Positions 1-10,949 are shown, numbered from the stretch's first letter. The stretch is DNA of 64,000 bases from Budvicia diplopodorum (GCF_009800925.1 NZ_WOYF01000013.1:1-64000); one strand, 5' to 3'. The notes: generated by a model not told the origin, from the sequence alone. Numbers and translations: made by a program.

Positions 1-215
1 ATTTGATGAAGCGGCTCTTTACGTTCAAGAGCCATGCCAACGATGCACCAGACCATCATTTCCAGGGGCAGGCGGCGTTTACGCAGGGTGACTGTGCCGG
101 ACTCGGCAAGACAACGAGAGATGAGCTTCTGGTCAAGAAAATCGCCGAGAGAAGTTAGTGGGTTACGCAAGGAGTCGTAACTAGAAACGAGATCAAGGGC
201 CTGTCCAATGTGCAT
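1..215 (-). CDS. IS4-family transposase, N-terminal fragment (window edge)
   Basis: The minus-strand frame starts at ATG 215 and stays open to base 1, giving about 71 residues. It begins MHIGQALDLV, continues SYDSLRNPLTSLGDFLD and includes TLRKRRLPLEMMVWCIVGMA. This is the characteristic N-terminus of E. coli IS4 InsG-type DDE transposases, which cut and paste the element. The DDE catalytic residues are expected later in the protein and are outside the window. The frame is intact as far as it can be seen. Confidence 0.88.
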   Translation of the reverse strand, partial: MHIGQALDLVSSYDSLRNPLTSLGDFLDQKLISRCLAESGTVTLRKRRLPLEMMVWCIVGMALERKEPLHQ

Positions 216-299
216 AAAAAAATCCGGAAACGGGTGAGCATTTCCGGATTCTTACACAACCACTGGATCGGTCAACCGATCCTTAACTGATCGGCATTA
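1..299 (-). mobile_element. IS4-family insertion sequence, one end (cut by window edge)
   Basis: The segment holds the first part of an IS4-type transposase gene. It ends in an element tip whose minus-strand sequence begins TAATGCCGATCAGTTAAGG (281-299), which matches the IS4 terminal repeat type. The other end lies outside the window, so the target-site duplication cannot be checked. The element sits about 135 bp beyond the 3' end of cysC and does not interrupt it. Confidence 0.88.
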
Positions 300-434
300 C
301 GGGCTAATTAGCTATTTTTACAAATAAAAATGCGTTCATCGCTTGAAACCAAACCCCGTTGTTTTGAACAAACTTCAAAAACTTGGATAAAGCAAATAAA
401 CGCCACATCAAAAAAGAAAAACATGCCGATAGGG

Positions 435-1025
435 CTAAATAATAGCCCGCTGATGCAATTCCCCCACCAGCCTGTCCACCAGCTGTTCCAGCGGCAGTTT
501 TCCGTCGAGATGGACATCCGGATTGAGCGGTTGTTCATAGGGTAAATCGATACCGGTAAACTGCTTGATTTCGCCCCGACGGGCTTTCTTATACAACCCT
601 TTAGGATCGCGCCGTTCACAGATTTCAATCGGCGTATCAACAAACACTTCAATAAAGCTGCCCGGTGGCAGGCGCAGAGCGACGCTCTCCCGATCGTGGC
701 GATAAGGAGAAATAAAAGCGGTAATCACCACCAGCCCGGCATCCATCATTAAACCGGCAACTTCACCAACGCGGCGAATATTCTCCCGCCGGTCACCGTC
801 AGAAAAGCCCAAATCCTGACACAAACCGTGACGGACGTTATCACCGTCCAGCAGGTAAGTATGCACCCCCCGATGGTGTAGCGCCTGTTCCAGCGCGCCG
901 GCAATGGTTGACTTACCCGAACCGGATAGTCCGGTTAGCCAGACCACTACCGCACAGTGCTGGTTGGCCACTTCCCGCTCGGTTCGGGTTATGGCATGTG
1001 AATGCCAGACAACGTTCTGCTGCAT
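435..1025 (-). CDS. cysC: adenylylsulfate (APS) kinase CysC
   Basis: CysC phosphorylates adenosine 5'-phosphosulfate to PAPS with ATP, the second step of cytoplasmic sulfate activation. The 196-residue protein has a Walker A loop GLSGSGKST (residues 32-40), a DGDNVRHGL nucleotide-site segment (about 60-68) and the FISPYR motif whose Ser106 matches the phosphorylated serine of the family. Length is near the E. coli value of about 201. It is the last gene of cysGDNC, starting 15 bp after cysN. An IS4-type element ends about 135 bp beyond its stop. Confidence 0.97.
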   Translation of the reverse strand: MQQNVVWHSHAITRTEREVANQHCAVVVWLTGLSGSGKSTIAGALEQALHHRGVHTYLLDGDNVRHGLCQDLGFSDGDRRENIRRVGEVAGLMMDAGLVVITAFISPYRHDRESVALRLPPGSFIEVFVDTPIEICERRDPKGLYKKARRGEIKQFTGIDLPYEQPLNPDVHLDGKLPLEQLVDRLVGELHQRAII

Positions 1026-1040
1026 AAAAACACCTTAGCC

Positions 1041-2504
1041 TCACTGAGACAAATCGCTGGCATTCCAATGTGGATAGTAACGCCTGACCAACGCATTCAG
1101 CTCTTTTTCAAACTCACTGTCAGCCGCGGTTTTTTGCACCGTAGCCACGCTGCCGGAATGCGTTTCGCACACCAAGCCAGCCCCCACCGTCACGTTGGTT
1201 AAACGGTCGATAAAGATCAGGCTGCCGGTATCCTGATTATTCTGATAGCGGTCAAACAGCAGCGGTTCGTCAAAAGCGACGTCCACCACGCCAATACCGT
1301 TCAGCGGCAGCCCGGTCGATTCACGCAGCTCAAGAGAATTGACGTCGCGCTGATGCCGTATGGCCTCAACCCGCACCCGGCTTTTCTTACCGGCCACTTT
1401 GATATCGTAGCTTTGCCCCGGCAGCAACGGGTTTTCAGCCATCCAAACAACGTCCAGCGTTGCGCTCTGGGCTGGCTGTAAGCCGTTATCGTGCGCAGCC
1501 ACTAATAAATCTCCACGGCTGATATCAATCTCATCGCTTAATACCAACGTAATTGCCTCACCCGGGTAGGCCTGCTGGCGGTCACCGTCAAAGGTGACAA
1601 TGCGCGTTACCCTACTGATTACGCCGGAAGGCAGCACCTTAATCTCCTGCCCGACCTGAACAATGCCCGATGACAGCGTTCCGGCATAGCCCCGAAAGTC
1701 TAGGTTCGGCCGGTTAACGTACTGAACCGGAAAACGTAATGGTCGTTCCTCTCGTTCAGCAATCACGTTAACGGATTCTAAAATCTCCAGTAACGTTGCC
1801 CCTGAATACCAAGGCATAGCGGAAGAAGGCAGCGCAACGTTGTCACCGTCCAGCGCAGATAGCGGAACAAATTTAATATCCAGATCGGCAGGTAGCTGCT
1901 GGGCAAAGGCCAGATAATCACGGCTAATTTGCTCGAACGCTGACTGGCTATAGTCCATCAGGTCCATTTTGTTAATCGCCACCACCAAATGGCGAATCCC
2001 CAGTAGCGTAGCAATAAAGCTATGGCGGCGGGTCTGGGCCAGAACGCCTTTGCGGGCATCGATCAGCAAAATGGCTAAATCACAGGTCGACGCGCCGGTC
2101 GCCATATTTCGCGTGTACTGCTCGTGGCCCGGCGTGTCGGCAATAATAAATTTACGCTTTTCAGTAGAAAAATAGCGATAGGCAACGTCGATGGTAATTC
2201 CCTGCTCACGCTCAGCCTGAAGCCCGTCAACCAACAGGGCCAGATCCAGTTTGTCACCGGCGGTACCGATGCGTTTACTATCGCTGTGCAGCGTTGAAAG
2301 CTGGTCTTCATAAATCTGGCGGGTATCGTGTAGCAAGCGCCCTATCAGGGTGCTTTTACCATCGTCAACGCTACCACAGGTCAAAAAACGCAGCAGGCTC
2401 TTATTCTGCTGGGCGTGAAGATAGGCTTCAACGCCGCCCTGCTCGGCGATTTGCCGGGCAATCGCATCGTTAATAACCGGCGGATGATTAATCACTGCAC
2501 CCAT
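1041..2504 (-). CDS. cysN: sulfate adenylyltransferase GTPase subunit CysN
   Basis: CysN is the regulatory GTPase of ATP sulfurylase; with CysD it forms APS from sulfate and ATP, driven by GTP hydrolysis. The 487-residue protein carries the translational-GTPase motifs GSVDDGKST (44-52), DTPGHEQ (123-129) and NKMD (178-181), followed by elongation-factor-type beta-barrel domains. It lies 11 bp after cysD and 15 bp before cysC, so the genes are clearly cotranscribed. Here cysC is a separate gene, not fused to cysN as in some bacteria. Confidence 0.97.
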   Translation of the reverse strand: MGAVINHPPVINDAIARQIAEQGGVEAYLHAQQNKSLLRFLTCGSVDDGKSTLIGRLLHDTRQIYEDQLSTLHSDSKRIGTAGDKLDLALLVDGLQAEREQGITIDVAYRYFSTEKRKFIIADTPGHEQYTRNMATGASTCDLAILLIDARKGVLAQTRRHSFIATLLGIRHLVVAINKMDLMDYSQSAFEQISRDYLAFAQQLPADLDIKFVPLSALDGDNVALPSSAMPWYSGATLLEILESVNVIAEREERPLRFPVQYVNRPNLDFRGYAGTLSSGIVQVGQEIKVLPSGVISRVTRIVTFDGDRQQAYPGEAITLVLSDEIDISRGDLLVAAHDNGLQPAQSATLDVVWMAENPLLPGQSYDIKVAGKKSRVRVEAIRHQRDVNSLELRESTGLPLNGIGVVDVAFDEPLLFDRYQNNQDTGSLIFIDRLTNVTVGAGLVCETHSGSVATVQKTAADSEFEKELNALVRRYYPHWNASDLSQ

Positions 2505-2515
2505 AATGCTTCCCC

Positions 2516-3424
2516 TCAGAAGTAGCCCTGACGTTTTTTAAGTTCCATTGAGCCGGCCTGATCGCGGTCAATCATCCGCCCCTGCCGTTCACTGGTTGTC
2601 GATACCAACATCTCTTCAATGATTTCAGGCAATGTTTCAGCCTCAGACTCTACGGCGCCGGTCAACGGCCAGCAGCCGAGAGTACGGAAACGTACTTTAC
2701 GTTTCACAATCACCTCGCCCGGCTGAAGGTCGATACGATTGTCATCCGCCATCATCAGCATGCCGTCACGCTCTAGAATCGGGCGAGGTTTCGCCAGATA
2801 CAGCGGAACAATGTCAATGTTTTCTAAAAAGATGTATTGCCAGATATCCAGCTCGGTCCAGTTAGAAAGCGGGAAAACGCGGATGCTTTCGCCTTTATTA
2901 ATCTGGCCGTTATAGTTATGCCACAGCTCCGGGCGCTGATTTTTCGGGTCCCAGCGGTGAAAGCGATCGCGAAACGAATAGATTCGCTCTTTAGCCCTGG
3001 ACTTCTCTTCATCGCGGCGGGCTCCGCCAAAGGCAGCATCGAAACCGTACTTGTTCAGTGCCTGCTTTAATCCTTCGGTTTTCATGATGTCAGTATGCTT
3101 GGCGCTGCCGTGAACAAACGGATTAATCCCCATGGCTAACCCTTCTGGATTTTGATGAACCAATAAATCAAAGCCATAGGTTTGTGCCATCCGATCGCGG
3201 AACTGATACATTTCCTGAAACTTCCAGCCGGTATCGACGTGCAGCAGCGGAAAGGGTAAATTTCCCGGAAAGAAAGCCTTGCGGGCTAAGTGCAGCATCA
3301 CCGATGAATCTTTACCAATCGAATACAGCATGACCGGATTAGAAAACTCCGCCGCAACCTCACGGATAATATGTATGCTTTCTGCCTCCAGTTGGCGCAG
3401 ATGAGTCAGTCGTTTTTCGTCCAC
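2516..3424 (-). CDS. cysD: sulfate adenylyltransferase subunit CysD
   Basis: CysD is the catalytic subunit of ATP sulfurylase and belongs to the PP-loop (adenine nucleotide alpha-hydrolase) fold. The 302-residue protein has the PP-loop SIGKDSS (35-41) and the conserved block [10 protein letters not shown]. The start is GTG at 3424, which gives an N-terminus ([20 protein letters not shown]) collinear with E. coli CysD. It follows cysG by about 30 bp in the cysGDNC operon. Confidence 0.97.
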   Translation of the reverse strand: MDEKRLTHLRQLEAESIHIIREVAAEFSNPVMLYSIGKDSSVMLHLARKAFFPGNLPFPLLHVDTGWKFQEMYQFRDRMAQTYGFDLLVHQNPEGLAMGINPFVHGSAKHTDIMKTEGLKQALNKYGFDAAFGGARRDEEKSRAKERIYSFRDRFHRWDPKNQRPELWHNYNGQINKGESIRVFPLSNWTELDIWQYIFLENIDIVPLYLAKPRPILERDGMLMMADDNRIDLQPGEVIVKRKVRFRTLGCWPLTGAVESEAETLPEIIEEMLVSTTSERQGRMIDRDQAGSMELKKRQGYF

Positions 3425-3455
3425 GTTAATACCTCAGTTCGCTGCCTGACGGCGG

Positions 3456-4892
3456 TTAAGCTAAATTGACCACCGACTGCCATTGCGCCGGTTGATTCTG
3501 TTGGAATATTTGACGATCGGCCGACTCACCGAACCAGCTAAGGCGCTGATGCAGCGCGGCAACCTCACCGATTACTAACAGCGCCGGTGAAGGGGCTTGC
3601 TTAGCCAAATCGCTAAGCTGTAATAAGGTGCCGGTTAATACCTGTTGATCGGCACGGGTTCCGCGCCCGATAACGGCAATCGGCGTTGATGGCGCACGCC
3701 CGTGCGTGATTAATTGATGCTGGATATCAGAGGCTTTTACCGCCCCCATATAGATAGCCAGCGTTTGGTGCCCCTGAGCCAGCTGAGACCAGTTAAGGCC
3801 GTCAGACTCAAGGCGGCAGCGGCCGGTAATAAAAGTAACGCTTTGAGCATAATCCCGGTGCGTCAGCGGAATGCCGGCATAGGCCGTAGCGCCTGCCGCA
3901 GCGGTAATTCCCGGAACTACCTGAAAAGGAATGCCTGCCGCAGCCAGCACTTCTAACTCTTCGCCGCCCCGGCCAAAAATGAACGGATCGCCGCCTTTCA
4001 AGCGCACCACCCGCTTGCCCTGTCGGGCAAGCTTAACCAAAAGCTGATTAGTCTCTTCCTGCGCCACCGAGTGAGCACCGGCTCTTTTACCCACGCTAAT
4101 TTGCTCTGCGTCCCGGCGAACCAATGCCAGAATGTCATCGGTGACTAACGAGTCATGCAGTACCACATCGGCCTGCTGAATCGCCTGCAGCCCGCGCAGG
4201 GTCAACAGCCCGGCGTCGCCCGGACCGGCTCCGACCAGCGTAACGTCGCCGGTTTGGCCTTCATGATGTAAAAGCTGTTGCTCAAGCTCAGCCTGAGCAT
4301 CGTGAATACGGTTAGCGGCAACCAGTGCGGCAAAGCGGCCGTTAAAAATACGCTCCCAGAACCGGCGGCGTTCAACGATAGTTTTCAACCGTTGCTTAAC
4401 CCGACCGCGCCAGCTACCCGCTATTTCGGCTACGGTTCCGAGGCTGGCGGGTAACAGGGCCTCTAGTTTTTCCCGCAACAAACGGGCCAGTACCGGCGCT
4501 TTACCACCGGACGATACGGCAACCACCAGCGGAGAACGGTCAATAATAGAAGGGAAGATAAACGAGCAACGGGCAGGATCGTCAACCACATTAACCAGCC
4601 TGCGCCGCTGGTTGGCCGCCTGAAAAACCCGGGCATTCAGCGTGCTGTCGTTAGTGGCTGCAATCGCCAGAAAAATATCATCGAGCTGAGAGGCATCGAA
4701 ACGTTTGGCTAGCCAGTGAATAACCCCCTGCTGATGAAGCTCCGCCACGGGGTCAGATAACGCGTCAGACACGACAAACACCTTGGCCCCAGCGCTCAGT
4801 AACAGCGCGATTTTACGGGCAGCCACGTCCCCGCCGCCAACAACCAGCACCGGTCGATGTTTAAGATCGGTAAATATCGGTAGGTAATCCAA
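3456..4892 (-). CDS. cysG: siroheme synthase CysG (trifunctional)
   Basis: CysG converts uroporphyrinogen III to siroheme, the cofactor of sulfite reductase CysI. The 478-residue protein has an N-terminal dehydrogenase/ferrochelatase half ([11 protein letters not shown] near residues 17-27; [14 protein letters not shown]) and a C-terminal uroporphyrinogen methyltransferase half ([39 protein letters not shown]). The start is TTG at 4892, supported by alignment of MDYLPIF with E. coli MDHLPIF. It leads the cysGDNC operon, so cofactor supply is coupled to sulfate activation. CysB control is expected from the pathway, but I could not define a site. Confidence 0.96.
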   Translation of the reverse strand: MDYLPIFTDLKHRPVLVVGGGDVAARKIALLLSAGAKVFVVSDALSDPVAELHQQGVIHWLAKRFDASQLDDIFLAIAATNDSTLNARVFQAANQRRRLVNVVDDPARCSFIFPSIIDRSPLVVAVSSGGKAPVLARLLREKLEALLPASLGTVAEIAGSWRGRVKQRLKTIVERRRFWERIFNGRFAALVAANRIHDAQAELEQQLLHHEGQTGDVTLVGAGPGDAGLLTLRGLQAIQQADVVLHDSLVTDDILALVRRDAEQISVGKRAGAHSVAQEETNQLLVKLARQGKRVVRLKGGDPFIFGRGGEELEVLAAAGIPFQVVPGITAAAGATAYAGIPLTHRDYAQSVTFITGRCRLESDGLNWSQLAQGHQTLAIYMGAVKASDIQHQLITHGRAPSTPIAVIGRGTRADQQVLTGTLLQLSDLAKQAPSPALLVIGEVAALHQRLSWFGESADRQIFQQNQPAQWQSVVNLA

Positions 4893-5230
4893 GGCAATCT
4901 TCGCTCAGTTAACAAAGTTATAGCCTGACTATAGAGAGTCCTACGCCACGATAGAAATGATGAAAAAGTATTTGATATAGCTGAATGGAATAGAAACTGA
5001 TGTTGAGATCTAAATAGGGCCAAAGAACGTCGAACCGAATCGGTGTAGAATAATTATTCATCGACTATTAGCCTGATTGGCCATTTTCCGGTGGCCGAAG
5101 CGCAGCGCTTTTGAGCATATAGTGCTCCGGGCCCGGTTTCCCTACGGTTAGCTATTTTAAGACCAAACATTCAATTATTGAGATTTGTTATCAGCTTAGT
5201 GGAACAATCCGTTCTATGATGAGCTGGCCT
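4893..5230. other. intergenic region with a string of four small palindromes
   Basis: No gene is visible. It should hold the cysG promoter on the minus strand. At 5079-5136 four short dyads follow each other almost without gaps: GGCC...GGCC (5079-5096), AAGCG/CGCTT (5098-5110), GAGCA/TGCTC (5113-5127) and the perfect palindrome CCGGGCCCGG (5127-5136). The purpose is unknown; the last parts could fold as terminator-like hairpins for higA on the minus strand, but there is no clear U tract. Confidence 0.5.
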
Positions 5231-5665
5231 CTAGTTCGCCAATATTCGCAGCCGTACTTTAGGCTCGATGTTGCTATTGGCCAGTTCCCAGTCAATGCTA
5301 TTCATATCCTGAATGAGGATATCTGCCGGAATGCCCAGCTCATGATGAAGCTTTCTGATCATGGAAATGCTTAACGCTCGTTTCCCGTTAAGAACTTCTG
5401 ATACCTTAGACTTTGAGCCTAAATAGCGCGTCATATCTGACTGGGATAGACCCTTTTTATCCATCAGATATTTGATCGCCTCAATTGGAGATGGTTTATC
5501 AATGGGATGATTTTTTCGTTCATAGTCTTCAACGAGCAGCGCCAGAATTTCGAGTTCATCGCCCTTTTCCGTGCCGATTTCTGGCTCAGAAGCCATTAGC
5601 TGCGCCATACGCACAAGCGCCTCATCGTGATCTTCTTTACTGCGTAAAATTTTAAACGTTGTCAT
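5231..5665 (-). CDS. higA: HigA-type antitoxin (HTH/Xre family)
   Basis: This is a 144-residue cytoplasmic antitoxin. The C-terminal half has an Xre-type helix-turn-helix (GLSQSDMTRYLGSKSKVSEVLNGKRALS), as in HigA-family antitoxins that bind the toxin and repress their own promoter. ATG 5665 overlaps the stop of the upstream toxin gene in an ATGA arrangement, indicating translational coupling; an in-frame TTG six bases upstream is less likely. It lies between cysGDNC and cysJIH, an accessory insertion in the sulfur region. Family assignment is firm; activity is inferred. Confidence 0.88.
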   Translation of the reverse strand: MTTFKILRSKEDHDEALVRMAQLMASEPEIGTEKGDELEILALLVEDYERKNHPIDKPSPIEAIKYLMDKKGLSQSDMTRYLGSKSKVSEVLNGKRALSISMIRKLHHELGIPADILIQDMNSIDWELANSNIEPKVRLRILAN

Positions 5666-5952
5666 AACCAAAACTCCACTTTGTCATATTCAGCGTGGGT
5701 ACCAACCCACAGAATTAATACCTGACCAAAGGCATATTGAACGTTAACCGACAGCCTGTAGGTATTCCCTTTTATGTTGAAAATAGCCACGTTGCCATGG
5801 ATAAAACTCGCCGTTTTATAGCCATTTTTTATATCTTGGGGCGTTTTCCAATCGGCTCTTTTCACATCATCGAGCCAAGCTTCTAACGGCCCTTTAGCCT
5901 GATTGTGCTTCTTATAAAACGCTTCAAGTCTGGAGACGCCTAATACTTTCAT
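5662..5952 (-). CDS. higB: HigB-type toxin (mRNA interferase, RelE fold)
   Basis: This is a 96-residue basic protein. The C-terminal segment GNVAIFNIKGNTYRLSVNV and the ILWVGTHAEYDKV ending are typical of HigB-family toxins, ribosome-dependent RNA cleaving enzymes. I chose ATG 5952 (MKVLGVSRLEAF); an in-frame TTG at 5958 is possible but lies closer to the operator. The toxin gene precedes the antitoxin gene, as is typical for higBA. A perfect -10 box and a dyad lie just upstream, fitting autoregulation by HigA. Confidence 0.88.
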   Translation of the reverse strand: MKVLGVSRLEAFYKKHNQAKGPLEAWLDDVKRADWKTPQDIKNGYKTASFIHGNVAIFNIKGNTYRLSVNVQYAFGQVLILWVGTHAEYDKVEFWL

Positions 5953-5963
5953 CGTCAATCAAG

Positions 5964-6006
5964 TTCCCATATTGGGAATTATAGAGTAGTTACAAATAAA
6001 TGAAAG
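5964..6006 (-). promoter_or_regulatory. higBA promoter and probable HigA operator
   Basis: On the minus strand a perfect -10 hexamer TATAAT lies at 5978-5983, with a weak -35 (CTTTCA, 6001-6006) at 17 bp spacing. Directly downstream, a dyad TTCCC-N5-GGGAA (5964-5978) touches the -10 box and the start region. This is where an autorepressing HigA would be expected to bind. The sequence shows the dyad; HigA binding is inferred. Confidence 0.6.
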
Positions 6007-6378
6007 TCATTTATTTAAACCGCCCGATATTTACCCATCAAAAAAATAACGGTGGAGCATTAGCAACATCAGCCTAATGCCGTGTATTTACTAAAATAAA
6101 TAGATAGCTCACCGTATCAGCAATAGAAAAAAGATAATGACTAAAGGAAAAATTTAGTTAAATCGTGGGAGTAAACGCAGAAAAGTTGGTTAACGGCCTT
6201 ATGGCTTTTCAGCCGTTTTGCGAAGCAGATCTAGAATTCGACATAACGGGGAATAAATAAACAAAACGATAAAAAAACCCAGCCTGAGCAACAAGCGTTA
6301 TAACCTGCGCCAAGTCACGCAAAACCGGCCGCGATAGCATTGTTAGCCGGTGTTAGTCAGCGTTAATTACCAGAACCC
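6007..6378. other. gene-free stretch between higB and cysH
   Basis: I see no gene here. There is a dyad AACGGC/GCCGTT at 6192-6217 followed by TTTT on the plus strand, which looks like a terminator remnant with no plus-strand gene ahead of it. There is also the candidate cysH terminator at 6321-6351. The rest is AT-rich and featureless. Confidence 0.45.
6321..6351 (-). terminator. candidate terminator of cysJIH
   Basis: The minus strand reads ACCGGC, a 16-nt loop, GCCGGT, then TTTTGC. It lies 28 bp beyond the cysH stop. The stem is short and the loop long, so this is only a candidate. Confidence 0.4.
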
Positions 6379-7113
6379 TTACCCTTCATGCAGCCCGCAT
6401 TCACGCTTCAGGCCAAAAAAACGGGTCTGTTCTTCGCTCATTCCCGGTTCCCATTTACGGGTGGTATGCGTGTCACCAACCGATAGATACCCTTGATCCC
6501 ATAGCGGGTGGTAGCTGAGTTCGTTATCCGTCAGGTAGCGGTAAACCTGTCGGCTATCCCAGTCAACGATCGGCAGGAATTTAAACACACCGCGCTGAAT
6601 AGCCAGTACCGGTAATAAGCCCCGGCTGCCGGACTGTTCGCGGCGCAGGCCGGCAAACCAGGTTTGAGCCTGTAGCTCCGTCAGCGCCCGGCTCATCGGC
6701 TCGACCTTATTCAGTTGGTTGTAGCGATCAATCCCTTCTACGCCCTGCTCCCACAGTTTTCCGTAGCGGGCTTCCTGCCAGGCTGGCGTATGCAATGAAC
6801 GATAGACTTTCAGATTTAGCCCAAGCTGCTCAGTCAGGCGGTCAATAAACTGATAGGTCTCCGGGAACAAATAGCCGGTATCCGTCAATACCACGGGAAT
6901 ATCCGGGCGTTGACGGCTGACTAAATGCAAACACACCGCCGCCTGAATGCCAAAACTGGAAGAAAGCACCTTGTTCTCGGGTAAATGTTCTAGCGCCCAT
7001 TCAACCCGTTTGGCTGCTGACAACGATTCTAACCGGCGGTTAATATCCGCCAGTTCTGCCGTTTGTTGCTCACCCGACAGCGCGCTGAGCGCCGCTAAAT
7101 CAATATCAGTCAT
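6379..7113 (-). CDS. cysH: PAPS reductase CysH
   Basis: CysH reduces PAPS to sulfite and PAP using thioredoxin or glutaredoxin. The 244-residue protein has the PP-loop-like SSFGIQAAV, the [13 protein letters not shown] block, and the C-terminal ECGLHEG with the single catalytic cysteine (Cys239). The CC...CxxC iron-sulfur ligands of APS reductases are absent, which fits the PAPS-specific type. It is the last gene of cysJIH, about 9 bp after cysI. Confidence 0.97.
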   Translation of the reverse strand: MTDIDLAALSALSGEQQTAELADINRRLESLSAAKRVEWALEHLPENKVLSSSFGIQAAVCLHLVSRQRPDIPVVLTDTGYLFPETYQFIDRLTEQLGLNLKVYRSLHTPAWQEARYGKLWEQGVEGIDRYNQLNKVEPMSRALTELQAQTWFAGLRREQSGSRGLLPVLAIQRGVFKFLPIVDWDSRQVYRYLTDNELSYHPLWDQGYLSVGDTHTTRKWEPGMSEEQTRFFGLKRECGLHEG

Positions 7114-7122
7114 GAGATCGCC

Positions 7123-8868
7123 TCAATCGTAAAAATCACGGGCCGAATCGATAACCGGTTTAACAATACCGGCGCGGATCGTATAGTCGCCAAAGCCTTC
7201 ATCTGAGTGGCGCTGACCGGCCCAGCGGCCAATTAGCCCATCCAGCTCAGATAAAATTTCGGCGGAGGTAATATTCTCGCGATACATTCTCGGGATCCGA
7301 GTGCCTTCACGATTACCGCCTAAATGCAGGTTATAGCGATCGGGGGCCTTGCCTACCAGACCGACTTCCGCCAACATCGCCCGGCCGCAGCCGTTCGGGC
7401 ATCCGGTTACCCGCAAAACAATGTGTTCATCAGGTACGTTATGCTGAGCCATAATACCTTCAACGTTGGTCACGAACTCAGGCAGGAAACGTTCCGCTTC
7501 GGCCATGGCCAACGGGCAGGTTGGAAAAGAAACGCAGGCCATTGAGTTTTTACGCTGTTCGGTGACGCCGTCGTTAATCAAACCGTGCTGGCGGGCTAAG
7601 CGCTCAATCTGGGCTTTATCTTCCGGCAAAATACCGGCAACGATCAAATTTTGGTTGGCCGTTAAACGAAAATCACCTTTATGGATTTTAGCAATTTCAG
7701 CCATGCCGCTTTTCAACGTTCGGCCCGGATAGTCCAGCAGGCGACCGTTTTCAATAAACAGCGTCAAATGCCATTTATTATCGATGCCTTCTACCCAGCC
7801 AATACGATCGCCGCGAGAGGTAAACTCATAGGGTACAACCGGCGCAAAGCTAATCCCGGCCCGTTTTTCGACTTCCTGTTTAAACGCCTCAACGCCAACC
7901 CGTTCAAGGGTATATTTGGTTTTTGCATTTTTTCGCTCTGAGCGATTTCCCCAATCGCGCTGGGTCGCAACCACCGCTTCCGCGATAGCCAGCGTATATT
8001 CCAGCGGAATATAGCCAAATTCAGAGGCTTTTCGCGGATAAGTCAGTTTATCGCCGTGGGTCATCGCCAGACCACCGCCGACCAGTACGTTAAAACCAAC
8101 CAGTTGGCCCTTTTCACCCACCGCCACAAAGTTGAGGTCGTTGGCGTGAAGATCGACATCGTTATCCGGTGGGATCACCACCGTGGTTTTAAACTTACGC
8201 GGCAAATAGGTTGAACCCAGCACCGGCTCTACGTCGGTGGTTTCCAGCTTTTCGCCGTCCAGCCAGATTTCTACATAAGCGCGCGTTTTCGGCAGCAAAT
8301 GTTCAGAGATCTTTTTCGCCCATTCATAGGCTTGCTGATGCAGCACGGACTCAACCGGATTAGAGGTACAAAGCACGTTGCGATTAACGTCGCCAGCGGT
8401 GGCGATAGAGTCTAGCCCCAAGCTGTTAAGCAACTGGTGCATCGGTTTAATATCGTTTTTTAACACGCCGTGAAACTGAAAGGTCTGGCGAGTTGTCAGG
8501 CGAATACTACCGTATAGCGTGTCTTGCGCCGCAAACCGGTCGATTCCCAGCCACTGCCGTGGAGTAATAATTCCGCCCGGTAGCCGACAGCGCAACATCA
8601 CGTTCAGTAGCGGTTCGAGCTTTTGCTCTGCGCGTTCGGCACGCAGGTCGCGATCGTCTTGTTGATACATGCCGTGAAAGCGAATTAGCTGAAAGTTATC
8701 GCCTCGAAAACCACCGGTTAACCCGTCTTTCAGGTCGTCGGCAATGGTTCCGCGCAGGAAGTTACTCTCGCCTTTAAGCCTTTCGTTATCCGACAGCTTT
8801 GGCGCTACCTGTTGTTGCTGATTTGGTAGCTGATTTGGTACTGGATTTAGTTCAGAATCATCGCTCAT
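7123..8868 (-). CDS. cysI: sulfite reductase hemoprotein CysI
   Basis: CysI is the beta subunit of NADPH-sulfite reductase and reduces sulfite to sulfide by six electrons. In 581 residues it carries the four cysteines that bridge the 4Fe-4S cluster and siroheme: Cys445 and Cys451 ([10 protein letters not shown]), Cys490 and Cys494 ([10 protein letters not shown]). Length is slightly above E. coli (570) because of a Q-rich N-terminal extension. ATG 8868 overlaps the cysJ stop by one base (TAATG), so the genes are translationally coupled. Confidence 0.97.
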   Translation of the reverse strand: MSDDSELNPVPNQLPNQQQQVAPKLSDNERLKGESNFLRGTIADDLKDGLTGGFRGDNFQLIRFHGMYQQDDRDLRAERAEQKLEPLLNVMLRCRLPGGIITPRQWLGIDRFAAQDTLYGSIRLTTRQTFQFHGVLKNDIKPMHQLLNSLGLDSIATAGDVNRNVLCTSNPVESVLHQQAYEWAKKISEHLLPKTRAYVEIWLDGEKLETTDVEPVLGSTYLPRKFKTTVVIPPDNDVDLHANDLNFVAVGEKGQLVGFNVLVGGGLAMTHGDKLTYPRKASEFGYIPLEYTLAIAEAVVATQRDWGNRSERKNAKTKYTLERVGVEAFKQEVEKRAGISFAPVVPYEFTSRGDRIGWVEGIDNKWHLTLFIENGRLLDYPGRTLKSGMAEIAKIHKGDFRLTANQNLIVAGILPEDKAQIERLARQHGLINDGVTEQRKNSMACVSFPTCPLAMAEAERFLPEFVTNVEGIMAQHNVPDEHIVLRVTGCPNGCGRAMLAEVGLVGKAPDRYNLHLGGNREGTRIPRMYRENITSAEILSELDGLIGRWAGQRHSDEGFGDYTIRAGIVKPVIDSARDFYD

Positions 8869-10679
8869 TAATAGACATCCCGCTGATAGCGCTTTTCGAG
8901 GCGCAATTCGCTTAAAAACTCGTCGGCCTGTTCAAGGTCCATTGAACCGTGAATAGACACAACGTCCAGCAACGCCCGCTCGACGTCTTTAGCCATGCGG
9001 TTTGCATCACCGCAAACATAAAGATGGGCGCCATTCTGAATCCATTGCCATAGTTCGCTGCCGTTCTCGCGCAGCTTGTCCTGTACGTAGACTTTGTGTT
9101 CCTGATCCCGCGACCACGCCAGATCGATACGGTTTATCAACCCGCTTTTAACGTAGCGTTGCCACTCAACCTGATAAAGAAAATCAGAGGTAAAATGCGG
9201 GTTACCAAACATCAGCCAGTTTTTTCCGGTGGCGTCGGTGGCTTCCCGATGTTGCAAAAAGGCCCGAAACGGCGCAATACCGGTGCCCGGCCCAATCATC
9301 ACGATTGGCGTTTCAGGGTCGTCAGGCAGGCGGAAGTTGTCATTGTGTTCAACAAACACCGCTATTTCCCCCTCTTCCTCCAGACGATCGGCTAAGAAGC
9401 CGGAAGCGCCGCCGGTGCGAGGCTGCCCGTCAATGTCATAACGCACCACGCCAACGGTAAGATGCGCTTCATTGCCCACCTCTTCTTGCGATGAGGCAAT
9501 CGAGTAAAGCCTTGGCGTTATTGGGCGTAACAGGCTTATCAGCGCTTGGGCATCTAGCCTGCAGGGCGCACGGCGAACCATATCTACCACCGGCGTATTC
9601 TGCGCATAGGACTGCAAGCGGGGCTTATCTTTGACTAATTCGGCCAAGCGGGCATCTTGGGAAAGCAGCGCATACGATTCCACAATGCTGGCGGTGTTCT
9701 GCGTCAGTTCGTAGTGATACTTCAGCGCATCGCGCAGCGGTTCAATTTTGCCCTTAACCTCAATCGGCTCGTCGCCGGTTAAGCTCAATTCAGACAGCAA
9801 CCGCGCTATCAGTTCAGGATCGTTATGAAACCAAACCCCCAGCGCGTCACCCGGCTGATAGCTGAGCCCGGAATCACCCAAATTAATTTCGATATGGCGA
9901 ATATCTTTATCGGAGCTACGGGAGGTAATTTTTTGATTAACCGACAGTTCGGCAATCAACGGCCGTTCTTTATTGTACTTGGCGTTGGGCTCAGTAGAGC
10001 TGGCTGACGATGCGGGCACGGCAGCCTGAGCGCTGGCTTTGATCGCCAACGTCAAATGCTCAACCACCTTTTTACGCCATAGTTCCGCCAGTGGCTGATA
10101 ATCGACATCGGCATCGACCCGCTCCATAAAACGAGTTGCGCCCAGTTCAGCCAGACGGGCATCAAAATCTTTACCGGTCTGACAGAAGTTTTTATAAGAG
10201 GTATCGCCTAAGCCAAAAACCGCAAACTGAGTCTGGCTTAGCTGCGGAACCTTTTTGGAGAACAGGTATTTGTATAGCGCAATGGCCTCTTCCGGCGCAT
10301 CGCCCTCACCCTGAGTCGACACCACAACAACCAGCCGTTGCTCCCGATCGATCTGTTTGAATTTATAGTCACCCGCGTTAACCAGAACGGCGGGTAGCCC
10401 GGCATGAGTGAGGTCGTCCCGTAGCTGAGCGGCCACCCGTCGGGCGTTGCCGGTCTGCGAGGCTGACAGTATGGTAATCGGTTTTTCCGAAGCAGACGCG
10501 GCTACCGGCTGAGCCGATAAGACGGACAGCGTTTCCGAACCCTGACTGCTCAACCCCCATAGGTAACCGGACACCCAGGCTATTTGAATGGAACTCAGCC
10601 CCGCGGTAACCGCTGTTAACTGCGCCAGTTGCTCCTGAGACAGCGGTAAAACAGGGGTAGATATCGCCTTATCGGACAT
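8868..10679 (-). CDS. cysJ: sulfite reductase flavoprotein CysJ
   Basis: CysJ is the alpha subunit of NADPH-sulfite reductase and passes electrons from NADPH through FAD and FMN to CysI. The 603-residue protein has an N-terminal flavodoxin domain ([40 protein letters not shown]), then an FAD domain (RLYSIASS) and an NADP-binding domain ([27 protein letters not shown]). It is first in cysJIH and divergent from copA across 270 bp. CysB-dependent control is expected from the family but no clear site was found. Confidence 0.97.
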   Translation of the reverse strand: MSDKAISTPVLPLSQEQLAQLTAVTAGLSSIQIAWVSGYLWGLSSQGSETLSVLSAQPVAASASEKPITILSASQTGNARRVAAQLRDDLTHAGLPAVLVNAGDYKFKQIDREQRLVVVVSTQGEGDAPEEAIALYKYLFSKKVPQLSQTQFAVFGLGDTSYKNFCQTGKDFDARLAELGATRFMERVDADVDYQPLAELWRKKVVEHLTLAIKASAQAAVPASSASSTEPNAKYNKERPLIAELSVNQKITSRSSDKDIRHIEINLGDSGLSYQPGDALGVWFHNDPELIARLLSELSLTGDEPIEVKGKIEPLRDALKYHYELTQNTASIVESYALLSQDARLAELVKDKPRLQSYAQNTPVVDMVRRAPCRLDAQALISLLRPITPRLYSIASSQEEVGNEAHLTVGVVRYDIDGQPRTGGASGFLADRLEEEGEIAVFVEHNDNFRLPDDPETPIVMIGPGTGIAPFRAFLQHREATDATGKNWLMFGNPHFTSDFLYQVEWQRYVKSGLINRIDLAWSRDQEHKVYVQDKLRENGSELWQWIQNGAHLYVCGDANRMAKDVERALLDVVSIHGSMDLEQADEFLSELRLEKRYQRDVY

Positions 10680-10857
10680 AGTATGCGGATCCCTTAGAAT
10701 GAATGCGTCTAAGAGTATCTTGCGGGTTTGGTTAGATTAAAGAATCGAAAGACATATTAAATAATTAAAAAGCATATGGGGTGAAAGGCGCTATCCGATC
10801 GCAATGGGTTTCAAACCACCCCGCTTTTATTAAATCAAACTAAATGAAGACTCGCCC

Positions 10858-10888
10858 TTGACCTTCCTGTTGCTGGAAGGTTTAAACT
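10858..10888 (+). promoter_or_regulatory. CueR-type copper-responsive promoter of copA
   Basis: The -35 box TTGACC (10858-10863) and the -10 TAAACT (10883-10888) are separated by 19 bp, the long spacer typical of MerR-family activators. The spacer holds the dyad ACCTTCC (10861-10867) and GGAAGGT (10875-10881), nearly the same as the E. coli copA CueR site. Copper or silver induction of copA is inferred. cueR itself is not in the window. Confidence 0.88.
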
Positions 10889-10949
10889 CATTTATAGGTG
10901 AGATAACCAACCGGTTTCGATACTAATCTGAAGAATACTCAGGGGGTTT

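Noticed and set aside
308..652. Frames of 71 and 114 codons overlapping the end of cysC
   Set aside because: Both are alternative-frame readings of cysC and its flank with no family features.
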